64,000 nucleotides of DNA from Botryotinia globosa (Eukaryota; Ascomycota; Leotiomycetes; Helotiales; Sclerotiniaceae). The stretch lies in NCBI GenBank assembly GCA_014898425.1, contig RCSZ01000003.1, positions 2,046,001 to 2,110,000 of the forward strand, given 5' to 3'. This document shows positions 11,343 through 22,014 of the stretch, piece by piece. Position 1 is the stretch's first letter. Each line of letters begins with the position of its first letter. Position numbers and translations under genes: made by a program. The notes below the pieces were generated by a model. That model had not been told where the DNA came from, did not search any database, and saw only the letters and a list, made by a program, of their open reading frames with translations.

Positions 11343-12125
11343 GATTATGTTGTAATGGTATGAAGCTTGTCGGATTTTTCTACGTTTTTAGTTGTTCCGA
11401 CGATGGAATTTTCTTATCTTATCGGGATCAACACTTTTTTCCGGGTCCGACTACCTAGTTAACGAGCGGGACCCTTGTCGGGGACGCACCTCTCCCTCCA
11501 TTCAAGGTTCAAACACTTTTTCTTCTACGTCAGAAGGATGAAGGCAAGAAATAATACATAATACTTTACTTGATATTGACATGAAAATAGAGACAACGAG
11601 AGGATTATTGAAAAAGGTAAAGAATATTCCATTCTACATTATGATAGATAGTAAATTCATTTTCTTCCCTCAGTACCTCGTTATCCAGCATCAATTTCAC
11701 ATGTAAAAGTGTTCGTGGTCGCGTGCTTAGTCATGTTTTTCAGGAATTCAGAGTAATAATCTTCTATACAGTTCTTCTGTGCCGCGTCCGGGTCGTCTTA
11801 TCAGTCCGTGTCTCATTTAATTCAATCTCCGTTGACACTTCCAAGGTTACCTAGGTAGAAAAGAAACCACCATATATCTCATGTGCCACGTCTTCACGGG
11901 GCGCAAAAAGTCATCATATCTTTCTTCAACAATGCAGCTCAGTCTGCACTTCTCGTGCCTGCTCACACAATAAATTCATTTGATACCACTCCCCACAACG
12001 ACATAGAACGCTCTTCACGGAAAGACAGACATCTAATCTCTACCATCTCGTTATTGCGAACATTTGCCTTTGGTCGACGGACACTCGCTGGTGTCATTCC
12101 AGTGCCTTGTTTGCCCAAATTTGCA
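11343..12125. promoter_or_regulatory. Divergent region SPB4 / DGK1-type gene
   Basis: This is a 783 bp spacer between divergent starts. The + frame stays open upstream of the chosen DGK1 start, back to about 11883, but no in-frame ATG lies in that extension, so I treat it as 5' leader. Nothing else is recognisable. Confidence 0.45.
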
Positions 12126-13310
12126 ATGTCGAGATCATATTCAGGCATTCCGGCTACTCCGCGTGTGATATCTCCTTCTCCAACCCCGTCGGAATTATCC
12201 CACAATGGAGAGTATTTTGGACCTATGACTAGATCTGCGAGAAAGAGGCTGTCAGCGCAAACGCTACCCATAGACGAAGGGATAGATGAGGGTGAAACAG
12301 ACCCCGAGGACTCGGCTATTGAGTTGGACAGGTCCAGGACAAGGAGCCGAAGTCCTCTGAAAGCTCGAAAAGTAGCAACTTCCACAGTCAAGAATACGAA
12401 AAAGTCGTCCAAGCCTACAGATAATGTCCAACCTGAAGAAACAAACGGTACGAATGGAAAGGCATCAAATGGACATCTATCCCCCACCAGCGCAAGATCT
12501 GGCTGGAGCTGGAGAGACTTCAGCAGAAGCCCTAGTCCTTTGGGACTTATACCTATCCACAGACAATGGAGGTCTTTTGTACATCGCCACGAAATACCAA
12601 GAAAGGCGTTGCACGTTTCCATAGGATTCTTCACGATTTGGCTTTACATATCTGGTGTCCAAACAAATGCTATTACACCTTACCTAATGGGTGCTCTGAT
12701 ACCCATAGCAACTGTGGATTATGTCCGACATAATTACCCGGCCTTTAACGGTCTATACGTGCGGTTACTTGGAGCGTTTATGCGGGAAACCGAGTACGAT
12801 GGATGGAATGGTGTCATCTGGTATTTACTTGGCGCGTGGATCGTTCTTAGATTTTTTCCGAAAGATGTTGGTGTAATGGGAATACTTCTTTTGAGCTGGT
12901 GTGATACAGCGGCGAGTACTTTTGGACGGGCCTACGGAAGATACACTCCTCGGTTGAGACGTGGTAAATCACTTGCTGGATCTCTCGCTGCATTCGCCGT
13001 TGGCGTGGTCACCGCAGCCGTATTTTGGGGGTGGTTAGCACCAAGAACCGGCCCCTTTCCCAATGATCTGGACTGGCCCTTTATGTTCTCGGGAGACCTA
13101 GTCCTTCCTGCGGGAATCCGAGATCTTATTGGTTTGAATGAGGCTCAAAGCGTCATATCTGGGGGGTTAGCTTTAGGTATAATCAGTGTTTGGACGGGTT
13201 TCACAGCGGCAGCTAGTGAGGTGGTAGACATATTTGGGTGGGATGACAACTTGACCATCCCGGTACTCAGTGGGATTGGAATGTGGGGATTTTTAAAGAT
13301 ATTTGGGTAG
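12126..13310 (+). CDS. dgk1: CTP-dependent diacylglycerol kinase, Dgk1/Hsd1-type
   Basis: This single-exon gene codes for 394 aa. The ATG at 12126 (MSRSYSG) is the first ATG in the frame; the open frame extends upstream only through non-ATG codons. A hydrophilic N-terminus of about 150 residues, rich in Ser, Arg and Lys, precedes a polytopic membrane domain of roughly six to eight hydrophobic segments (HVSIGFFTIWLYISGV, YLMGALIPIATVDYV, GVIWYLLGAWIVLRFF, GVMGILLLSWCDTAA and others). RKALHVSIGF and SWCDTAASTFGRAYGR match the CTP-transferase family motifs of yeast Dgk1. Dgk1 phosphorylates diacylglycerol with CTP in the ER/nuclear membrane, opposing the Pah1 phosphatase and controlling nuclear membrane growth. 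Sec59-type dolichol kinases are related but longer in the membrane part. Confidence 0.85.
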   Translation: MSRSYSGIPATPRVISPSPTPSELSHNGEYFGPMTRSARKRLSAQTLPIDEGIDEGETDPEDSAIELDRSRTRSRSPLKARKVATSTVKNTKKSSKPTDNVQPEETNGTNGKASNGHLSPTSARSGWSWRDFSRSPSPLGLIPIHRQWRSFVHRHEIPRKALHVSIGFFTIWLYISGVQTNAITPYLMGALIPIATVDYVRHNYPAFNGLYVRLLGAFMRETEYDGWNGVIWYLLGAWIVLRFFPKDVGVMGILLLSWCDTAASTFGRAYGRYTPRLRRGKSLAGSLAAFAVGVVTAAVFWGWLAPRTGPFPNDLDWPFMFSGDLVLPAGIRDLIGLNEAQSVISGGLALGIISVWTGFTAAASEVVDIFGWDDNLTIPVLSGIGMWGFLKIFG

Positions 13311-15307
13311 GAGGATAAAGGACAATATAATCATAGGCACAGGGGGCGTTCCGGGTAGCTCAACATAGCGAGCGTTCTAGAGATGAGATGGGGCGATAAC
13401 GCAGGCATCTTCTAAGGTGCATATATGGGTTCACTTCACACCGAGTTTATGTCATGTAAGGAGGGAGTACAAAATAGATGTATTAGTAGGACGATTCGAA
13501 AATTCTAAACGCTAAGCATAAGCATGCAGTGAGAGATGGGTGGCTAATTTGACGAAAATTCCGAACTTGAAGCATGTGAGGACAATCTACGCATACCACC
13601 TCGAAGAATTGGTCGATATCATTCGCTGACAGGATAAATGAACACAGCCCTGCCAGTTCAACCGTTCTCACGTTCGTACATTGCTGCCGCACCGTTTGAT
13701 TGTAGCTCAACACTAAAATGCACATGGAACATGATATATCTGCAGGCTAGGACCCAGCTTCGGAACAACAAAATGTAATCTATTTGGTAACACATAAAAC
13801 CACTTTGATGGCCTCATGAATAATGTACCACTATCACTCCAATGGTCCTCGGATTAGTTGCAAATATACAGCTGCCATGTTGTACTAATGAAAGTGGTTT
13901 CTTAGTCACAGAAATCAATGTCTTTGGTACTTTTTGCCATCACGACGTGCAGGAGTGTTGTCCACAATGCGAGGAAAGGAATCGAGATCTCTGGGACCAA
14001 AAGCAATCCTGTGATCATTTGTCCTGCATGTATTGGTGGTTTCTCAAGAACCGAAAAGTAGGTGAAAGATATCACAATGATTGGTTTCCTTAGATGTCTA
14101 ATCCCTTCAGGAATCTTCAACATCGGTGTCATTTCTATTCGCCTGCTTTCTGATTCCCGTCCCAATCCGACAAGGGGGGCGTGTTGGGAGGGCATTAAAC
14201 GGTAGAATCTTCAAATTGACAACGCATACAGATAGGAACAAACGAAAGTAAGTCATCCTCTGTAAGTAGGAGATTTGCGAAAAGCTAATTGTCCAATTAT
14301 CCAATTGTACAATTCTCTTGGTAGAAAATTTCAAGATTTCCTAATTGGAAACAACGTACCTAGTACTTAGGTAGCTATGAGACTATCAAATGAGTTGTAC
14401 CACTTGTACCTACCAAGATACTGAGCAATACTAACTACTCAAATATGTCACTTAACAATTGTATCATGTTAGGATCTTCTCTCCGGCCCTAAAGCCTAAT
14501 ATTCCTGCAATGAAGCCCAAATGAAAGTCCATTGACCGTTGACCATTGACCATTGACCATTGAACGTTCAGAAATCTTTCCGCCATGATTATCTTACTTT
14601 GCCTTACCAATACCTTGATACCTTACCACCTTACTTACCACCTTACATGATCACCTACCTAACCTTACTAGCGATGCTCATGTGGAAACCCCTAGGAAAA
14701 TCCTACATGGTATATTCATCCAATGCTGCTTTTACGTCGGGAACCTCAATTCACTTGGTTAATCCTTTTATTCTAGCGGGAGCGCGCTTGCTCGTTTGTT
14801 CTTCGGTTTTCATGCCTTACTAAATCCTTTTGCGGCATAGTTCGTTTCCGCGAAAATTATAGAGAATGAAGTTGTCCAGCACCACCACCACTACTACCAC
14901 CAACCCTTCCATTCCTTCCTCTTTTCCACCCTTTCCCACCAATCCAATCCCCTCGGCATATGCAATAGCAACATGGCCTATCTCTGATCAATAACATTTT
15001 CTACTCTTGCACCAATCCACATCAACTGCGTAAGCCAGAATCTTCAAGGGTCACCCCATCGAGAGATACTACTGCATGTCTGGAGGGGCTCTGGTTAAAC
15101 GTGAGAGGATGGAAGGGGTGGATTGGAGGAGGCTGATGGTAATGGACTAGTAAGGAAAGGGGCAAGAGAGCAAACGATCAGCCTATCTCTTCCTTCTTGA
15201 CGCGGGGTCATTGATAAGTAGGCAAGGAAGTTCGGGGACAAGACAATTTTCCTATTCCCCCTCCTCAATGCTAGTCCTCTCTGGGTGATTTGGGCCAACT
15301 GGCCGTG
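13311..15307. other. Long intergenic region, no gene seen
   Basis: About 2 kb lies between DGK1 and the promoter of the KXD1-like gene. Several short frames on both strands (for example 13842-14093 +, 13902-14195 -) overlap each other and show no domain. The region holds pyrimidine-rich tracts, CCTACCTTAC-type reiterations around 14600-14660 and the TTGACCA tandem repeat listed separately. An unrecognised non-coding RNA cannot be excluded. Confidence 0.4.
14532..14566. repeat. Tandem TTGACCA heptamers
   Basis: Four to five adjacent copies of a 7-base unit TTGACCA/TTGACCG occur here, followed by a diverged TTGAACG. The array lies about 1 kb upstream of the KXD1-like gene. It is probably a simple minisatellite. 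No function is claimed. Confidence 0.8.
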
Positions 15308-15315
15308 TATAAAAG
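15308..15315 (+). promoter_or_regulatory. TATA box of the KXD1-like gene
   Basis: TATAAAAG is followed by a C/T-rich stretch typical of fungal transcription starts. The ~300 bases between it and the ATG at 15629 contain no other ATG on the + strand, which supports both the promoter and the start codon choice. Confidence 0.6.
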
Positions 15316-15628
15316 GAAGCTTCAGACCCTTCTCGAAAGGATCTCTTTCTTCTTCCTTTTAATCCATTTTCAAATCCAATCTCAACTCTACACCGCTTCA
15401 TACAAACAACTTTATCTTGTCTAACAAACAAGACGTCTCATACCCATTGACTCTTACATTATTGTCTGTGCTTGACCATTGTATCATATCACCATCAAGA
15501 TATTACAATTGCATCTTTCCTATTGCTTGCATTGCATAGGAATCCATATCGAAGAAAATCATTCGTCTGAAGTTCTTTGTTGTCGTTTACGAAAATTTAA
15601 CTTCACTCTAATTATACGCTATTACATC

Positions 15629-16312
15629 ATGGCCTACCAAGCAACCTACTACCAAACCACTTCCCTCCCCATTCCTGTTCCTACAAAATCTCAACAAGTT
15701 TCCTATTACACTCCACAAAATACAACTTATGGTGTCTCGCCACCAGAAGCTCCAGAATCTGTCACTACAGGTTCAGGCATGACGCCTGCATACGGACATT
15801 CGACTTACTCTGCTACCTCTAGCAGTTATGCTGGGAGTGCAAGTGGTGAATATGACAGCACCGCTTCCGCCAATGGTGTCGATTTGCAAGAATATATGCA
15901 AGATCGATTTTCTGGCGCATTTGATCCTCTTCCTCTAGATCGCACTCTAGCAGTTCAAGCACAAACGTGAGAACTGAGTCCTGATCACTTTCCTTCAATT
16001 TTCACCCACTGACATTTCCATCAGATCTGGCCTGTTGAACGCAAAACATAGAGAAATCATGGATTTGCAAGCATTGGCACAACAACGTCTTGCGAGAACC
16101 AGAGCGAGATTGCAAGAAGGTTATCAAGATGCCAAGGAGGTAAAGGCGAATTTAGAGTGGACTCAACATCGAATGGGGCGAGTCAAATTTTCTATCATTC
16201 CTCTAAACATCAAATCTAACAACATTCCAGAGCCATGAAAACCAAAGTCTCAAAACGACACCCCAAAGAATATGCACAAGCTCGCGAGCGTTACCCATCT
16301 CCAGAGTACTAA
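15629..16312 (+). CDS. KxDL-family protein, BLOC-1 subunit KXD1-like
   Basis: There are three exons: 15629-15966, 16025-16177 and 16231-16312, giving 190 aa. The N-terminal ~90 residues are low-complexity (Tyr, Ser, Thr, Pro). The C-terminal half is helical and coiled-coil: DRTLAVQAQTSGLLNAKHRE, then a long heptad-like stretch with RLARTRARLQEG, and the end MKTKVSKRHPKEYAQARERYP. This resembles the KxDL domain (animal KXD1, yeast Kxd1), where a similar helix ends with a K-x-K-x-x-x-x-x-P segment. Yeast Kxd1 is a BLOC-1 subunit in endosomal sorting. The second intron uses a GC donor (GG|GCGAGT at 16178), because only that junction keeps the conserved C-terminus in frame. The leader is unusually long and ATG-free. 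Confidence 0.72.
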
Positions 16313-17435
16313 AAGCATATTTCTTCATATTGCATATTTCCTACTTCTATCCATCGCTTACGAAAAAAAAGGCCCCTTTTTCTTTTCCTTGATACTGTTC
16401 ATGTTAGCCGCAACCCATGAATTATTATCTGCGCTGCTTTTATTTTCACACAAAGCGGAACTCCAAAGCATTTTCTAACGAAGTAACGACGATTATGATT
16501 GGGTGGAGCGCTTGTTTCCAGTGCGGGGATGGAGCAGCGCCGGTTGAACATGCACTTTAGTGCTTGCAGCTGGTAAGGGACGCCAGGGCTGCAGTAGTTC
16601 CCGTTTATGCATGGTTCTGCGGGCCCCTGGGAACCAGGTTCCGCAGCTGTGGAGCTGTATGTGGTGTGGTTGGAATGAGATAGTATGAAATGGTGTGAGA
16701 CTGAGACCGTGGGATTCGGGTGGAGGGTTTGTTTGTAGAATGATTGGACTGTATTTTTCTTGGGCTTGCGAGGTTGGTTTGAGTACAGGCGTGAGGGGTG
16801 GGTGGGATTTTGTAAGGCAAAATGAAATGGCGTGGATTTATCAAGTAGTTTTGGGTGGCTACTGGAGTTAGAACTGGACTGGAGATGAATATGGAGTTGG
16901 TAAAATACAAGGACTCTTCAAATAAATGCAGATGCTTGTCTGTGAGTGGTTGATGTGTGTAAATTGTGACCTGAATAGGTATAGACGATGGGCTGAGAGG
17001 GGTAGATATGGGTCCTTTTTGCCTCTGAGACATATCATGCGTCTTCCTCCCGCCTGACACCCCACTTGCCCATCTGCGTGCCCTTCTACGGACTAGGGGA
17101 CGAGAATCGACCCTAATTCAGATGCCCTTAATACGCTAATGACATAATCAGGTCTCCTGGTAACCTCTCCAGTTCTTGACTGGGAATTGGTTGTCGGGCC
17201 CTCCCATCCTCCCATTCCTAGTACTTCCTTCGTAATGCAAGGCTAATAAGACACTTCTTTCTCTATGCCATACGCCAATCTTCCAGCGCAAAACACAAGC
17301 AGTTTGTAGATGCCATGTAAACAGCCCAGACGCCCGCTCATCTCGTACAGATTACTCCAGGCATATCGTCACCATCCACATTAGAAGACTTTTCAAACCG
17401 CATTCCCAAGGTCAGAGCAAACAGCAAGACGTTTA
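16313..17435. other. Intergenic, no gene seen
   Basis: About 1.1 kb lies between the convergent KXD1-like and PIG-H genes. A 151-codon minus-strand frame at 16605-17060 is of low complexity, rich in Thr, Pro, His and Ser, and matches nothing I recognise. I leave it out as probable noise. A + frame at 16272-16478 overlaps the end of KXD1 in another frame. Confidence 0.4.
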
Positions 17436-18116
17436 TTATGACAGAGTCTCTTTTCCTCCAAGACTTCCATTAACTCCCCCATTCGCATCCCCATTACCAC
17501 CACCCCTCTCCTCTCCCCCAAACAACCCTCTTCTCCCTCCCCTCCAAACCTTCTCCAACACTGCCCTCCCAGGCAACAGCCTCTCGAAAACGACAACCAA
17601 CTCTCCCTCTCCCTCCACAACAACCACTAACACATAGCGCACCTCAAAATTCGAAAATACTTCGTTGATATAGATATCTTGAATCTTCTGGCTCGGGATA
17701 AATCTTGTTTTCGTAGTACTCAGGTATGTCTTCGGGGAACTTGAGATTTGGAGACCGAGATGGCGGAGGATGAGTAGGGACTCGGAGGTGTGAGGGCGTA
17801 GGGTGAGGAAGAGGAGGAGAACCAGTGAGATAGGGACGAGGAGTAGAGGCGAGAGGAGAGTGGCGGGAGCTCGGAGGCGGAGGAGGATGGACGGAGGGAT
17901 GGTGAGGGAGGAGAGGATACTCGGGGGAGGGAGAAGTGTTAAGTAGTAGGTATATAGGAGGAGAAGAATCGCGAGCGCAAGGACCACTCGGATGATGTGT
18001 GTGAGGATTAGGAGAATGCGGAGGGGGAGGGCCAGAGGTGGGCGGGTGCTGACGGTGTATTCGATTGTTGTTGGGGATGGGCGGCGGATATAGAGGGTGG
18101 GGGGGCAGGTGAGCAT
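17436..18116 (-). CDS. gpi15: GPI-GlcNAc transferase subunit PIG-H / Gpi15
   Basis: This intronless gene codes for 226 aa. Two or three hydrophobic segments (LRILLILTHIIRVVLALAIL, then LLSPLLLVPISLVLLLFLTL) are followed by the PIG-H domain: SESLLILRHLGLQISSS, RFIPSQKIQDIYINE, and a beta-rich stretch, VRYVLVVVVEGEGELVVVFE, with LPGRAVLEKVW. PIG-H is a subunit of the ER complex (with Gpi3/PIG-A and others) that adds GlcNAc to phosphatidylinositol, the first step of GPI-anchor synthesis. The tail after LEKVW is Gly-rich and probably not conserved. The start at 18116 is the first ATG and gives the usual length. Confidence 0.9.
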   Translation of the reverse strand: MLTCPPTLYIRRPSPTTIEYTVSTRPPLALPLRILLILTHIIRVVLALAILLLLYTYYLTLLPPPSILSSLTIPPSILLRLRAPATLLSPLLLVPISLVLLLFLTLRPHTSESLLILRHLGLQISSSPKTYLSTTKTRFIPSQKIQDIYINEVFSNFEVRYVLVVVVEGEGELVVVFERLLPGRAVLEKVWRGGRRGLFGGEERGGGNGDANGGVNGSLGGKETLS

Positions 18117-18604
18117 GGTTGATGCATCAACTGATCTCTCGAGAATAGTTAGGAGGGTTCAAAGAGTAGAAGATTGAGAATTACTCAATGCATATTGTGT
18201 GTTGTGATGGGAAATTGGTTTAGGAAGACGAGGCTTATCGATAAGGATATTTATTTTTTGGCTCCAGACAAGGCTGAAAGTCGAAGATTTGGATCTCGCA
18301 AAATTGGAGATGTAGGATTGATGATTTGGTATAACTTAGATTTCATTAGTAGCAGAGAGTTTCATGTATCAATGCTAATATCTTTTTCTCATTGTATATT
18401 TTTGACGAATGCATACGTGGCAGATCTGCAAGCCATTCCGGTTCCCGTGAGCTTTTCCGAGCCCGCCAGATCAAAGGCTACCTAGGTACTTTGATACCAA
18501 CGATGATTTCCCCATTGCCATAGTCAAAACTATAGACGAACTCTCCAAAATTAAAATCTATCAAACTGGCCGCGAATTATCCCCTTCCCCCCATAATCTC
18601 CCGC
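18117..18604. other. Spacer PIG-H / Hub1-like, no gene seen
   Basis: This 488 bp stretch holds the promoter of PIG-H and the 3' end of the Hub1-like gene, both on the minus strand. A 103-codon + frame at 18174-18485 shows no domain and is antisense to the presumed promoter. Confidence 0.4.
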
Positions 18605-19315
18605 TCACTCCCCAGTATCGATTTCCAAGTCAATTTGCACCCCATTACCCACCCCATAATCCTCCAGCGTCAATTTATCTTTAAACGGCCGCTCTCCCTG
18701 TCTCTTCAACATAATTTCATGCGGTTGTCTGCCAATTCTCGCGGCTACCTGCGCTTTAAAAAGTCTAATTGGATCGCTCGCCAAACACGGAATGGCAGCT
18801 TTCGTTCCCAACCGATCATTAACATGAACAATAATCATGGGTTCATTCGATGGCGCCGCCGAAGCAGTGACGGGTGTAGATATCGAAGCTGCAGGTGTTC
18901 TAACAGGGGCAGACATAGAATCCGTAGTTTGATTTTTAAATTTGGAGGAAGATGAGGCAGAAGAAGCTTTAAATTTCGAAAATGCAGATGCGCCGAATTT
19001 GCTGGCTATGTCGAGTGTATCTTCCTCCTCTGGCTGCTCAGCATCTTTTCGTTTCTCTTCGTCTTTCTTTTGCGCTTTAGTAGTAGAAGAAGAAGAACCA
19101 AACTTCCCAGCTATATCTAAATCATCATCTGCAGCAGCTTTTGGAGGCGAAGGTCTTCTTCGTTCAGGTTCGCGCTCACGTTCGCGCTCTCGTTCTCTAA
19201 TTGGTGATCTCTTTCTATCTCTTCTGGGCGATCGCGATCGTTTGCGGTAAGTTTTATCGGTATCGCGTTCAGGAGATCGAGAGCGAGCTCGCTTTTTAAG
19301 TTTGAGACCTGCCAT
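18605..19315 (-). CDS. RS-rich protein with C-terminal Hub1/UBL5-like ubiquitin fold
   Basis: This intronless gene codes for 236 aa. Residues 1-60 are Arg/Ser and Arg/Glu rich (RSRSPERD, SRSPRRDRKRSP, a run of RE pairs), like splicing factors. Two short repeats follow: LDIAGKFG at ~66-73 and LDIASKFG at ~101-108, each after an acidic patch. A Ser-rich linker leads to a ubiquitin-like domain at ~160-233 with the Hub1 hallmarks VHVNDRLGTK, FKDKLTLEDYGV and a final LEI strand. Hub1/UBL5 is normally a free ~73-aa protein that binds HIND motifs of Snu66/Prp38 and affects splicing. Here the fold is fused to an RS-type N-terminus, and the double Tyr at the Hub1 C-terminus is absent (ends EIDTGE). 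It may be a distinct fungal splicing protein rather than Hub1 itself. Confidence 0.82.
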   Translation of the reverse strand: MAGLKLKKRARSRSPERDTDKTYRKRSRSPRRDRKRSPIREREREREREPERRRPSPPKAAADDDLDIAGKFGSSSSTTKAQKKDEEKRKDAEQPEEEDTLDIASKFGASAFSKFKASSASSSSKFKNQTTDSMSAPVRTPAASISTPVTASAAPSNEPMIIVHVNDRLGTKAAIPCLASDPIRLFKAQVAARIGRQPHEIMLKRQGERPFKDKLTLEDYGVGNGVQIDLEIDTGE

Positions 19316-19865
19316 GGTGTTTATGAGATTATGAAGAGGAGGAAGCTATTGCAGCTGGCTTGCGATATTCTGGTCTGGTATCCGTTCGGCTAATTCTCGG
19401 TCCTTCTCTCAAAACCACCAATCTGTGATGTGATATTAGGAAAACCCCATACAGTGTCATATCTTCTGTGATTCTGCTTGACACTTTGAGATTGAGATTT
19501 TGATTACAACAGTATCATAACCATTGCACTTCAAAGCTTATCCTGTTTTTGTAAAGAGTATTATATTAGTATGATGGTGTTCGTCTCTTGTGATATCCTT
19601 GTAGACAAATTGGGAACACAAGACTATTTTCTTGTAGCAGACAGAAGATTGATTGCAGTGATTATTTTGAACAAAGCTTTTATTGAAAGTGCTGACTATT
19701 TTGTCAATGCAAAATATGTGTTGTGCAAAAGCATCTAAGCCTAAAGACAATACCCTGACACTGCCGTCCCTACGCCAATTTATAAACAAGCAACCCTATA
19801 CGCCCAGACTCATGATATCCGAAGCATTATGATACAGAACTGAAAGAAGAGTTACGTCCAATCAA
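19316..19865. other. Spacer Hub1-like / NOP58
   Basis: This 550 bp stretch should contain the Hub1-like promoter and the NOP58 3' UTR, both on the minus strand. No gene is seen. A minus-strand frame at 19538-19789 shows no recognisable content. Confidence 0.4.
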
Positions 19866-21711
19866 TCAATCCTTGCTCTTCTTCTTCTTCTTTTTCTCAG
19901 ACTTTTCACCATCGTCTTCCGACTTTCTCTTCTTGCTGCCGTTGGCTTCTGGTGTGCCATTTACGGCGCTCTTCTTCGCTTCCTTTTCAGCTTTTGCAGC
20001 CTTTTTAGCTTCCTTTGCGGCTTTCTTAGCGGCCTTTTCAGCTTTCTTTGCAGCCTTCTCGGCCTTCTTAGCTTCCTTATCTCCCTTCTTGGGTTTCTTC
20101 TCAGAAGCATCACTGTCATCGGAAGAATCAGAACCAGATTCCTCAGCGACTTCTTCGATGAGTCTAAAGATAGTTAGTTTTGAACGTAACATGTGAGGAT
20201 GAAGCATTTCAACTTACTGCTTGCTCTTCTTCTCTCTAATAGGAACTGCGGCAGCTGGTTCATCTCCAGCAAGTCCATCTGCATCTGCGTTGTATTTGCG
20301 GGCTTCTTTGACTTCCCATTTACCAGGAGCTGAGGTGGTCTTGCCATTTGGTCCAACAGCAACACCTCGAGGAAGAAGGGGCTTTCCTTCAAGTCCTCGA
20401 AGGTGACGCTCAATCTTGGCACGTGAAGTGACACCCAATGCAGATCTCTCTTCATCATCAACATCGTCACCCTTGCCTTCACCTTGTGCACTCCAGTCTG
20501 ATAAAGCATCGACGCGGAGACCAATGGCTGCCTTGGCAGCCAACATACGGGCGATCTTTCCCTTGTTCTTGCCGGTAGCTTGACCAACCAATGAAGCATG
20601 GTAGATAAGACCGTACTTTGGTGTGTCATGTTTGGTCTTGAGAGCTCTGAACAGAGCCTTCTCAGCACCAAGAATTTGGATGGTACTGGCAGGGCTCTTT
20701 GCGAGGTTCATGAGAGATCCAGCGTGGGCGATCAAGCGAGCTCCAACCAAATCACCAACCAACTCAGTCAAGTTGGGGGCAATTGCTTGCATACGAGCAG
20801 ACAAGTAACTGGACAATTGTTGGCGATATTCGGTAAAGCCAACAACTTGCTCAGCCAAAAGCTTGATGTTGTCCAAATCTTCTTGGGTAATTTCAGTACC
20901 CATACTGACTTCAGCAGCAGCTTTGATGGCAGTCTCGATTTCTTCTGGGAGAATATCTGCGAGATCGGTACTGGACGTGTTGACGCGCATACCGACCTTC
21001 AGGATGACTCTAGCATAGGCCAAGTTGTCGTTAACAATCTTGCCCATTTCTGGGAAATGCCATCCGTACCATTCCTTGACTCTCATGGCGTACGTGTTTA
21101 GCTCCTTGTCCAGATCGTCCAACAACGAAATAGCTTGTACAATCATAGTATCAACCTTATCGGGAGAGAACTTCAGCTTGTGGCGCGACAAAGAATGCGA
21201 CAGACCGAGTGACATGGTGGAGATGTGTTCGGGAAGGAGACCTGGGATCAAAGAGGGGAGGTGATCGCGGATTCCACGGAAAATATCATTCGTTTTCGAG
21301 TCGGAAATTGGTGTCAAAGTCAAACCTGGAAGTTTGTTGATAGCTTGGCCCAATTTAGGATCGGCGACTGCCAAAGATGCTTTCTTCTCATCTTTCAAGG
21401 TATCGAGCAGTGATGCAAGCATAGGTGAAACCTTTCCCTCGACCAACGAAGCAACCTCCTCCAAAGCTGTCGCGGCACTGTCGAACTTTTGAAACTGCTT
21501 GAGCTTCAATCTAATTTGTGTAATTGAACATGTTAGAAGTCTATATCTCAATTGGAAATGTGCGATATTGAATCGATTGCACTCACAATCCATTGATACC
21601 CTCTGCGGTCTCAATTTCTGAAGCAACATCGTCCTTCTTCAAAAGCTTTTTGTCAGCCTTGAATAAGACCAATCCAGCCGCCGTCTCCGTAAGAATAAAT
21701 AAAGGCGCCAT
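19866..21711 (-). CDS. nop58: Nucleolar protein Nop58 (box C/D snoRNP core)
   Basis: There are three exons: 21711-21587, 21510-20218 and 20163-19866, giving 571 aa, the usual length. The start [19 protein letters not shown] is the typical Nop5/Nop56 N-terminal domain. A coiled coil and the NOSIC/Nop domain follow, including the conserved [21 protein letters not shown] and HASLVGQA. The C-terminus after residue ~470 is a Lys/Asp/Glu tail with [14 protein letters not shown] repeats and KKKKKSKD. Nop58 binds box C/D snoRNAs with Nop56, fibrillarin (Nop1) and Snu13 and is needed for rRNA 2'-O-methylation and processing. It shares a 303 bp divergent promoter with VMA6. Confidence 0.96.
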
Positions 21712-22014
21712 TGTGAAGAAATAATCCAAGTCTCTTCGTGGTGATGTTGTTCAATGGGCGTCCAAAGTTCTGAAGCTTGAGGTTTTTCGCAAGGAATAAT
21801 TTTTTGTTCAAGCAAAAAATAGTGGCAGACGCTAATGATTCTCGAGCCAAACAGGGGTGCCCACCGTGGCTTAGTCGTGTGGTCAGGTGATAAATAACCA
21901 ACTTCATTGAACCCACTCGCAATCCATGCAAGTAGCTCTTGCGAAGGCAACTCAACTGGTCCAGACAAACCTCAAGCAACGACAATAGATTGTGTTCGCA
22001 GACAACAAGACAAA
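21712..22014. promoter_or_regulatory. Compact divergent promoter NOP58 / VMA6
   Basis: Only 303 bp separate the two ATGs, so both promoters and leaders must fit here. Open frames on the minus strand continue upstream of the NOP58 start without relevant content. I do not recognise a specific factor site. Confidence 0.6.

Noticed and set aside
11883..12125. N-terminal extension of the DGK1-type protein by 81 residues
   Set aside because: No ATG lies in the extension; it would begin at GTG. The first ATG is at 12126.
16605..17060. 151-codon minus frame
   Set aside because: It has low-complexity Thr/Pro/His content, no domain and a composition like random pyrimidine-rich DNA.
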